This document shows positions 5,708 to 10,467 of a stretch of 10,467 nucleotides of DNA, piece by piece. Below the pieces are notes generated by a model. It had not been told where the DNA came from, searched no databases, and saw only the letters and a list, made by a program, of their open reading frames with translations. Source of the stretch: an uncultured Oscillospiraceae bacterium. Lineage in GTDB: Bacteria > Bacillota > Clostridia > Oscillospirales > Ruminococcaceae. Each line of letters begins with the position of its first letter. Positions within the stretch are counted from its first letter, which is position 1. Both the position numbers and the translations under genes were made by a program. The stretch spans positions 1 to 10,467 of the forward strand of contig URGV01000056.1 in NCBI GenBank assembly GCA_900547455.1, given 5' to 3'.

Positions 5708-7897
5708 CTACAGCCGCTTAAAGTGCCACATCTGCGAAAAGTAGTCGCCGTTTTTCCACCGCAGCGGCAGTCCCAGGTTCATCAGCATCTCCCCGGTGTA
5801 GCAGCTGCCGTCCTCGTCCTGATAGTAAGCCGTTTGTTCCAGCCCCGTCAGGCGGACGTTGATGTAGGCCTCCTCCGGCTGACAAAAATCCTTGTAGTAC
5901 CAGACCGCAAACTCCGACCCGTCCTGCGAGACGGTCATCCAGGCGGTCTGGTTGCCCGCAAAGGGGCTGAGCAGGCGGTAAAATTTCCCCTGCTGCACCA
6001 GCGGCCGGATCTGTTTGTAGAGCGCGGTCTGCTCCGCAATCTGCTGCAGCTCCCCGTCGCTCATCGCGCACAGGTTGAGCTCATACCCCAGATTAAACGG
6101 ATAGGCCACCGCCGCGCGGAAATCAAGCGGCGTCTGCCGCAGCACCTGGTGGTTGGGGGAGGCGGAGATGTGGGCGGTCGTTATCACCGGCGGATAGCAC
6201 AGCGATGTGCCGTACTGAATCCTGAGCCGGCAGACCGCGTCGCTGTTGTCGCTCACCCAGGTCTGCGGGAAGTAATACATCATCCCCGCGTCCATCCTTG
6301 CGCCGCCGGAGGCACAGTTTTCAAACAGCACCTCGGGGAAGCGGCTGGTCAGCGTCTCCAGCACCCGGTACAGGCCCAGCACATAGCGGTGCAGCAGCTC
6401 GTCCTGGCGCTCCGGCGGCAGGCCATCCGAGCCCGGCTCGCTGATGCGGCGGTTGCAGTCCCACTTGACATAGGCGATGTTGGCGCCGGAAAGCACCCGG
6501 CTCAGGCTGTCGATCAGGTAATCCTGCACCTCGGTGCGGGACAGGTCCAGACAGAGCTGGTGCCGCCACTGGCTGCGCTTGCGCCCGTTGATGTGGATGC
6601 ACCAGTCGGGGTGGCTGCGGTAGAGCTCGCTGTCCGGCGACACCATCTCCGGCTCCACCCACAGCCCAAACTGCAGCCCCAGGGCGTTGATCTCCCCGGC
6701 AAGCCCCTTCAGGCCACGCGGCAGCTTTTCTTTATTTTCAAACCAGTCCCCCAGGGAGCTGGTGTCGTCGTTTCGGTGACCAAACCAGCCGTCGTCCAGC
6801 ACCAGCATCTCGATGCCCGCCTTTGCCGCCCTGCCGGCCAGCTCCAGCACGCGCTGGTGGTCGAGCCCAAAATAGAAGGCCTCCCAGGTGTTGAGCACAA
6901 TCGGGCGCGGGCGGTCCTTCCATCTTCCCCGGTAGAGCTGGTTGCAAAACAGGTCGTGGAACTTTTCCGACATGCCGTTTAGTCCCTTTGGCGAATAGCA
7001 CAGCACGGCCTGCGGGGTGCAAAACTGCTCGCCCGCATCGAGCTGCCAGCCAAAATTGGTCGGGTGAATGCCAATCTGCACCCGGGCGCTGCGGTACATG
7101 TCGCAGGAAACGCCCGCCAGAAAGTTGCCGCTGTAGACTAAGCTCACCCCGTAAGCGTCCCCGCCTGTCTCGGTCGTCTGATGCTCCACCAGGGCAAAAA
7201 AGGGATTTTGCTGGTGGGAGGAAATGCCCCTGGTGCTCTCTAGGTACGTTTCCCCGATCCCCAGTTCCCGCTGTTCGATCCAGTGCTCCCGCAGGGCGGT
7301 CCCCGACAGCTGAATCATCTTTGCCGGCGCGTGCTTCATGTCCAGGCTCATCGAAAGGGCCTTTTTCAGTTTGAGCTTTCCACTGCCCTGATTCCGAAAG
7401 ACGGTGTGGCGGGTGATGGCGCCGCTGTGCTCAAAGACGGTGTAGTACAGCTCCACCTGCAGCCCGAGCAGCTCGTCGCTCAAAATGAGCTTGAGCGTCT
7501 GCGCCTGGTCCTCCCTTGCCCACACCGACGGCAGGCCGGGCAGCGCGACCGAGCCGTCTATGATCTCATACCCCCGATAGCGCAGCTCGCAGGAGCAGCA
7601 CCCATCCTGGCCCACCACCTCAAAGGCGGCGGGGCGGTAATCGGACAGGCCGTACCCCGGATATTCAAACGGCCAGTATTCGTGCAGGAACATCGGATCG
7701 TCCGGCGCGGTGCCCTCAAGCAGTTTTTTTCTGCGGTAAGGCGCTTCCAGATACCAGGATACGGCCGGGTCGGACAGCCGCTTTCCCCAATACAGGTGCA
7801 TCGGGAAGGCATCCCGGTAAATTTTCAGGATGTAGCTGACATCCCCGCCGCACAGATGAAAAAGATTCTCCTTCTCCAAAAAACAGACGCCCATCAT
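5708..7897 (-). CDS. Alpha-galactosidase, glycoside hydrolase family 36
   Basis: This 729-residue retaining enzyme hydrolyses terminal alpha-1,6-galactose from raffinose, stachyose, melibiose and galactomannan oligosaccharides. There is no signal peptide, so it acts in the cytoplasm. The layout is the family's N-terminal beta-supersandwich (about 1-325), a (beta/alpha)8 barrel (about 330-640) and a C-terminal beta domain. Visible motifs are DDGWFG (368-373), YVKWDCNR with nucleophile Asp480, ENCASGGARMD around Cys528, and WVSDNSDA with acid/base Asp550. The 70-residue spacing between the catalytic Asp residues agrees with characterised GH36 enzymes. Two ATGs are adjacent. The second (7894) sits 6 nt from GAGGG, a better distance than the first, so the product may be one residue shorter. 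No clear promoter is visible in the 44 nt after the tRNA terminator, and no sugar transporter or regulator is adjacent. Confidence 0.95.
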   Translation of the reverse strand: MMGVCFLEKENLFHLCGGDVSYILKIYRDAFPMHLYWGKRLSDPAVSWYLEAPYRRKKLLEGTAPDDPMFLHEYWPFEYPGYGLSDYRPAAFEVVGQDGCCSCELRYRGYEIIDGSVALPGLPSVWAREDQAQTLKLILSDELLGLQVELYYTVFEHSGAITRHTVFRNQGSGKLKLKKALSMSLDMKHAPAKMIQLSGTALREHWIEQRELGIGETYLESTRGISSHQQNPFFALVEHQTTETGGDAYGVSLVYSGNFLAGVSCDMYRSARVQIGIHPTNFGWQLDAGEQFCTPQAVLCYSPKGLNGMSEKFHDLFCNQLYRGRWKDRPRPIVLNTWEAFYFGLDHQRVLELAGRAAKAGIEMLVLDDGWFGHRNDDTSSLGDWFENKEKLPRGLKGLAGEINALGLQFGLWVEPEMVSPDSELYRSHPDWCIHINGRKRSQWRHQLCLDLSRTEVQDYLIDSLSRVLSGANIAYVKWDCNRRISEPGSDGLPPERQDELLHRYVLGLYRVLETLTSRFPEVLFENCASGGARMDAGMMYYFPQTWVSDNSDAVCRLRIQYGTSLCYPPVITTAHISASPNHQVLRQTPLDFRAAVAYPFNLGYELNLCAMSDGELQQIAEQTALYKQIRPLVQQGKFYRLLSPFAGNQTAWMTVSQDGSEFAVWYYKDFCQPEEAYINVRLTGLEQTAYYQDEDGSCYTGEMLMNLGLPLRWKNGDYFSQMWHFKRL

Positions 7898-7941
7898 TCA
7901 CCCTCATTTCACTTTTTCCTTAAACTTTCCTTTCAAACGCA

Positions 7942-7980
7942 CAAAAAAATGTCCGTCAAGTCAAAAGGCTTGACGGACAT
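7942..7980 (-). terminator. Rho-independent terminator of tRNA-Pro
   Basis: A perfect 12-bp inverted repeat (7949-7960 with 7969-7980) has an 8-nt loop. On the minus strand it is followed by a run of seven T (complement of the A run 7943-7949, partly inside the stem). It begins 3 nt after the CCA end of the tRNA. It would also insulate the alpha-galactosidase from upstream transcription. Confidence 0.9.
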
Positions 7981-7983
7981 CTT

Positions 7984-8059
7984 TGGTCTGAGTGGCGGGA
8001 CTTGAACCCACGGCCTCTACCACCCCAAGGTAGCACGCTACCAGCTGCGCCACACCCAG
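7984..8059 (-). tRNA. tRNA-Pro (anticodon GGG), CCA encoded
   Basis: The 76-nt cloverleaf is complete. The acceptor stem is CTGGGTG/CACTCAG with one G-T pair. The D stem is GCGC/GCGT with the AGCTGGTA loop. The anticodon stem CTACC/GGTAG encloses TTGGGGT, giving anticodon GGG (reads CCC). The T stem is GTGGG/CCCGC with loop TTCAAGT. The discriminator is A, followed by an encoded CCA. It has its own promoter upstream and a strong terminator immediately downstream, so it is an independent unit among same-strand protein genes. Confidence 0.97.
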
Positions 8060-8071
8060 ATGATAGAGAAA

Positions 8072-8100
8072 ATTATACCACAGCCAAACACAAAAATCAA
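8072..8100 (-). promoter_or_regulatory. Promoter of tRNA-Pro
   Basis: On the minus strand TTGATT (8100-8095) and a perfect TATAAT (8077-8072) are separated by 17 bp, and TGG before the -10 gives the extended -10 form TGnTATAAT. The tRNA begins 12 nt beyond the -10 box, giving a very short 5' leader. This is a near-consensus strong promoter, as expected for a stable RNA. Confidence 0.88.
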
Positions 8101-8107
8101 GAGCTAA

Positions 8108-8123
8108 CCGGAAGGATTTCCGG
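8108..8123 (-). other. Small hairpin after the rubredoxin gene
   Basis: The 6-bp stem CCGGAA/TTCCGG (8108-8113/8118-8123) with a 4-nt loop lies 8 nt beyond the stop of the preceding gene. The T-rich stretch on the minus strand comes about 10 nt later and overlaps the tRNA -35 box, so this is at best a weak terminator. Some read-through into the tRNA is possible. Confidence 0.4.
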
Positions 8124-8131
8124 CAAAGATT

Positions 8132-8926
8132 CTATTCTTTTGTGAAGTGGCTCTTGTCTACGCCGCACAGCGGGCAAACATAGTCGTCCGGTTCCTGGGT
8201 GAGGTCGCCCTCATATACATAACCACATACGTCGCATACCCAGCGCTCTGTCTCTGCCATATTTGTTTCCTCCTTATGAAAATGTGTTTTATCAACACCG
8301 CACAGCGGGCAGATGTAGTCGTCCGGCTCCTGTGTCAGGTCGCCCTCGTACACATAGCCGCACACGTCGCACACCCACCGCCCCGCGGATGCCTGCTTGT
8401 TTTCCTTCTCTTCCTTTTCCGGCGCGATGTAGGATGGGGCGTTCTTCGGCGCGCCGCCGCGGATGACCTCGTGGTAGTAGCGGTAGGTCATCGGGACGGT
8501 GGCTGCCAGCTCATACGCCTCTGCCACCGAGGCCAGCACCACCATGTGGGTCGGGGTCTCGGTGACAGAAACCACCTTGCAGATCAGCGCGCCGCAGCAC
8601 TGCTCGTTTAGCACCGGCAGGCCGTCGCGCATCGTGTAGTCGATGCCCTCATATTTGTCGTGGTCCCTGCCCGAGACAAAGCCCAGCTTCTGGATGACCT
8701 CCTTGCGGGTCTTTTCCGAGAGGATGGACACCGCAAAACGGCCCTCCCGCTCGAGCAGCTCCCAGGTGTAGTTGTTCTTGTTCATGCTGATGGCGACAAT
8801 CGGGTTTTCGCTGGTCACCTGAAAGACGGTGTTGACGATGCAGCCGCAGGGGCGCTCGCCGTCCATCACGCCGATCAGGTACAGCCCATAAGAGAGGTTG
8901 CGCAGTACTTTTTCCTTGATGTCCAT
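8132..8926 (-). CDS. hrb: High-molecular-weight rubredoxin: flavin reductase with two rubredoxin domains
   Basis: This is a 264-residue redox fusion. Residues 1-155 form an FMN-binding flavin reductase-like domain, 156-182 a charged linker, and two short rubredoxin domains follow with Fe ligands Cys186/189/206/209 and Cys231/234/251/254. In both the spacing is C-X2-C-X16-C-X2-C, shorter than in free classical rubredoxins. The two domains are identical over WVCDVC to GVDK except Ile205/Val250. Single-rubredoxin relatives (Hrb of Moorella) pass electrons from NAD(P)H to the flavodiiron protein FprA, which reduces NO or O2; a similar role is inferred, although no FprA gene is in the window. The ATG at 8926 is preferred because AAGGAG lies 7 nt upstream; an in-frame TTG at 8932 is too close to it. 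The gene follows birA by 22 nt. An internal ribosome binding site and ATG precede the second rubredoxin domain. Confidence 0.9.
   Translation of the reverse strand: MDIKEKVLRNLSYGLYLIGVMDGERPCGCIVNTVFQVTSENPIVAISMNKNNYTWELLEREGRFAVSILSEKTRKEVIQKLGFVSGRDHDKYEGIDYTMRDGLPVLNEQCCGALICKVVSVTETPTHMVVLASVAEAYELAATVPMTYRYYHEVIRGGAPKNAPSYIAPEKEEKENKQASAGRWVCDVCGYVYEGDLTQEPDDYICPLCGVDKTHFHKEETNMAETERWVCDVCGYVYEGDLTQEPDDYVCPLCGVDKSHFTKE
8156..8380 (-). repeat. Duplicated rubredoxin module (two 90-bp copies, 135-bp period)
   Basis: The 90-nt segments 8156-8245 and 8291-8380 align without gaps and differ at 16 positions by hand count (about 82% identity). Nearly all changes are synonymous: the encoded stretch from the Trp before the first Cys to the Asp after the last Cys differs at one residue. 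The DNA has diverged while the protein has been held constant. Confidence 0.85.
8258..8275 (-). promoter_or_regulatory. Internal Shine-Dalgarno and ATG for a free rubredoxin
   Basis: On the minus strand AAGGAGG (8275-8269) lies 8 nt ahead of the in-frame ATG at 8260-8258 (Met223 of the fusion). Initiation there would give a 42-residue protein beginning [12 protein letters not shown] and containing all four Cys ligands of the second rubredoxin domain. The site looks as good as the ribosome binding sites of the true genes around it. Whether it is used is unknown. Confidence 0.55.
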
Positions 8927-8948
8927 TTTCAATCTCCTTACTTTTATA

Positions 8949-9704
8949 CTATAGATATCCGTTCAGGCCGCGCACCGAGACTTCCCCCGCGCGCACCTTG
9001 ATTTCTTCTCCTTCTTCGGTTTGGCAGATCAGCTGCCCGTCCCGGTCCAGCCGGGCGGCAAAAGCGGTGTACTCGCCCGCCTCTGTCTTTATTTTGACGG
9101 TTCTGCCGAGGGTTATGCAGCGGGCCGAAACATCCTGCAGCAGCGCCTGCGGCTCTGCCGCTGCCTGTGCGCATCTTTTTTGCAGGCTTTGACCGATTGC
9201 CCGCAGCAGTTCTTCGCGCTTTAAGGGCGCTCCCAGCACGCCCTGCACCGAACCGGCGTCCGGCAGGCCGCGCCCGTCAAACACCTCCTGCGGCTGCAGG
9301 AGATTGACCCCGATGCCGCAGACCGAAAAGCTCTGCTGCCCCACCCGGTGCTCGCAGAGGATGCCCCCCAGCTTGCGGCAGCGGCCGTCCCGCTGCTCGA
9401 CGATGTCGTTGGGCCACTTAAGATTTGCGCCCTGCGCCCCCAGGCTGTCCAGCGCGTCCAGCACCGCCATCCCCGCCGCCAGCGGCAGCAGCAAAAGCGC
9501 GTCCCCCTGCAGGCTTTTCAGCAGCCAGGAGGCCAGCAGGCTCTGTCCGGGGGCGTCCTGCCAGCTTCTGCCAAGGCGTCCCTTGCCCGCTGTCTGGTGG
9601 TCGGCCACCACCACGGTGCCGTCGGGCAGCAGCGCTCCCCGGCGCTTGAGGTACTCGTTGGTGGAATCCACCGACTCCAGATGAATCACCTGCCCTGTGC
9701 TCAT
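8949..9704 (-). CDS. birA: Biotin--[acetyl-CoA-carboxylase] ligase BirA, class I
   Basis: This 251-residue enzyme makes biotinyl-5'-AMP from biotin and ATP and attaches biotin to a lysine of carboxylase carrier proteins such as AccB. Motifs in order are DSTN (13-16), the biotinyl-AMP loop GKGRLGRSW (40-48), KWPNDI (96-101), KLGGIL (111-116) with the lysine expected to stabilise the intermediate, GIGVNL (130-135), and a C-terminal SH3-like domain (about 198-245). The N-terminal DNA-binding helix-turn-helix of E. coli BirA is missing, so it should act only as a ligase and not repress biotin genes. Its ATG overlaps the stop of the upstream phosphoesterase by 4 nt, with GGAGGAG about 9 nt upstream, suggesting coupled translation. 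No biotin-dependent carboxylase is nearby. Confidence 0.95.
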   Translation of the reverse strand: MSTGQVIHLESVDSTNEYLKRRGALLPDGTVVVADHQTAGKGRLGRSWQDAPGQSLLASWLLKSLQGDALLLLPLAAGMAVLDALDSLGAQGANLKWPNDIVEQRDGRCRKLGGILCEHRVGQQSFSVCGIGVNLLQPQEVFDGRGLPDAGSVQGVLGAPLKREELLRAIGQSLQKRCAQAAAEPQALLQDVSARCITLGRTVKIKTEAGEYTAFAARLDRDGQLICQTEEGEEIKVRAGEVSVRGLNGYL

Positions 9705-10189
9705 CGGGCAGTCTCCTCCAGCTTCAGGTGGGCGCAGACAAGGCTTTTGCCCTGTATATCGATCACCCCATAGGTCGGGTACAGCGGCCCGCGCGGGCTG
9801 CCGAGGCTGCCGGGATTGAGGAAATGAATCCCATCCCGATACTCATAAAAGGCCTCGTGGGTGTGGCCGAACAGCACCACCGACGCCCCCTTCTTTTTGG
9901 CTTCCAGGGCAAGCTCGTCCAGCCCGGCCTTGACGCCCCACTGGTGGCCGTGGGTGCAGAAAAACTTGACGTCCCGGACATAGGAAATCAGATTATATTC
10001 AACGTCGCTGACAAAATCGCAGTTGCCGCAGACGCACCATCCTTCCTTTGGCACGCCGCGCATCGCCTGGCGGAAGTCCCGCAGCCCATCGCCCAGGAAG
10101 ATGAACAGTTCCGCCTGCGGCTGCTGCTCGATCACCTGTTTGACGCGGTCGGCTCTGCCATGGGAATCCGACATCACAACAATTCTCAT
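9701..10189 (-). CDS. YfcE/MJ0936-family metallophosphoesterase
   Basis: This 162-residue cytoplasmic phosphodiesterase-like enzyme uses two metal ions (usually Mn2+). The calcineurin-like metal-binding motifs are all present: DSHG (Asp8, His10), GD (Asp34), GNCD (Asn57), THGH (His80), GHTH (109-112 region, His109 and His111) and NPGS (125-128). The length matches the MJ0936/YfcE family, whose members hydrolyse artificial phosphodiesters; the natural substrate is not established and cannot be inferred from the neighbours. The ATG at 10189 has AGGAGG about 5 nt upstream and a promoter candidate at 10219-10247. It is the first gene of the leftward group with birA and hrb. Confidence 0.92.
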   Translation of the reverse strand: MRIVVMSDSHGRADRVKQVIEQQPQAELFIFLGDGLRDFRQAMRGVPKEGWCVCGNCDFVSDVEYNLISYVRDVKFFCTHGHQWGVKAGLDELALEAKKKGASVVLFGHTHEAFYEYRDGIHFLNPGSLGSPRGPLYPTYGVIDIQGKSLVCAHLKLEETAR

Positions 10190-10218
10190 AGGTTCCTCCT
10201 CTATTTTGGCTCACCCTT

Positions 10219-10247
10219 ATTATCGTACAAATTCGCCTTTTTTGCAA
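10219..10247 (-). promoter_or_regulatory. Promoter of the phosphoesterase-birA-hrb operon
   Basis: On the minus strand TTGCAA (10247-10242) and GATAAT (10224-10219) are 17 bp apart. The -35 box is the same hexamer as in the promoter of the regulator-mutY pair. Transcription would start about 20-25 nt before the start codon, leaving a short leader that contains the ribosome binding site. The local AT-rich composition contrasts with the GC-rich repeat to its right. Confidence 0.6.
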
Positions 10248-10285
10248 CCACCTTTTTGCGGTTTCTGCTTCTTTTTAGCCCCGCG

Positions 10286-10467
10286 CCCCGGGGAATTTTG
10301 CAGGGACGGGGGTCCCTGCGATCCACGATATGCAGGCGCTCCGCGAGAGCATGGCCTTGCCATGCTCGGCACCCGGGGGACTTCTTGACAATGCGAGGGG
10401 GCTGTGCCCCCTCTGCACTCCCTCATGGCGGGGCTTCCAGCCCCCAGCCCCGGGGGACTTTCTCCCC
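10286..10467. repeat. Hairpin-rich intergenic repeat, right edge
   Basis: Four perfect inverted repeats follow one another: 8 bp at 10300-10307/10312-10319, 9 bp at 10347-10355/10359-10367, 8 bp at 10395-10402/10406-10413 and 6 bp at 10430-10435/10439-10444. CCCGGGGGACTT occurs twice (10372-10383 and 10449-10460), giving an internal period of 77 bp. The last 20 bases repeat the first 20 of the window with one mismatch. No gene is present. It is probably a mosaic of dispersed repeats, truncated by the window edge. Confidence 0.6.

Noticed and set aside
5669..6982. A 437-codon rightward frame antisense to the alpha-galactosidase
   Set aside because: It is low-complexity, His/Arg/Val-rich and lies opposite a complete GH36 enzyme with intact catalytic motifs.
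7984..8059. The tRNA-Pro gene as an integration site (att) for a mobile element
   Set aside because: No integrase and no duplicated 3' tRNA fragment is seen on either side within the window.
8927..8932. The TTG at 8932 as the start of the rubredoxin fusion
   Set aside because: It lies 1 nt from AAGGAG, too close for initiation; the ATG at 8926 is at 7 nt.
1..10467. A circular plasmid or phage closed through the terminal 20-bp match
   Set aside because: The two copies differ by one base, and the content (mutY, birA, ogt, tRNA-Pro) is chromosomal, with no replication or mobility gene.

Overview
The window looks like chromosomal DNA from a GC-rich member of the Clostridia, probably the Oscillospiraceae/Ruminococcaceae group. 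This is inferred from strong AGGAGG-type ribosome binding sites, a TTG start, Firmicutes-like promoters, a short DtxR-type regulator, a MutY with a C-X7-C-X2-C-X5-C iron-sulfur motif, and a flavin reductase-rubredoxin fusion of the kind found in anaerobes. No species can be named from the sequence alone. There is no phage, plasmid, CRISPR or insertion-sequence gene.

Layout. Bases 1-190 are a string of hairpins ending in a rightward intrinsic terminator. Bases 191-622 have no convincing gene but hold an AT-rich island and a cluster of TGATAC motifs, four of them spaced 11-12 bp apart. A sigma-70-type promoter (623-651) with a 10-bp palindrome in its spacer starts a rightward pair: a DtxR-family metal-dependent regulator (773-1165) overlapping mutY (1162-2265). 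A bidirectional terminator separates mutY from the leftward genes. Read in transcription order, these leftward genes form two groups. The first is a YfcE-type phosphoesterase, birA and a high-molecular-weight rubredoxin (10189 to 8132), followed by a tRNA-Pro(GGG) with its own promoter and terminator. The second is a GH36 alpha-galactosidase, a MATE exporter, an EamA-family transporter, an ogt methyltransferase and a P-loop kinase-like protein (7897 to 2318). The last three genes are packed almost without gaps. The right end (about 10286-10467) is again a hairpin-rich repeat zone.

How the genes fit together. DNA repair appears twice: MutY removes adenine opposite 8-oxoguanine, and Ogt reverses O6-alkylguanine. 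The DtxR-like regulator, the iron-sulfur enzyme MutY and the flavin/rubredoxin electron carrier suggest an anaerobe coping with iron supply and O2 or NO exposure. The alpha-galactosidase fits use of plant alpha-galactosides, although no sugar transporter is next to it.

The most distinctive features are the following. (1) The rubredoxin fusion carries two nearly identical short rubredoxin domains, and a well-formed Shine-Dalgarno plus ATG lies between them, so a free 42-residue rubredoxin could also be made. (2) The kinase-like protein contains an in-frame QQQM microsatellite. (3) The intergenic region carries phased TGATAC repeats. (4) The same 20-bp motif, with one mismatch, lies at both extreme ends, suggesting that this is a contig broken at a dispersed repeat.
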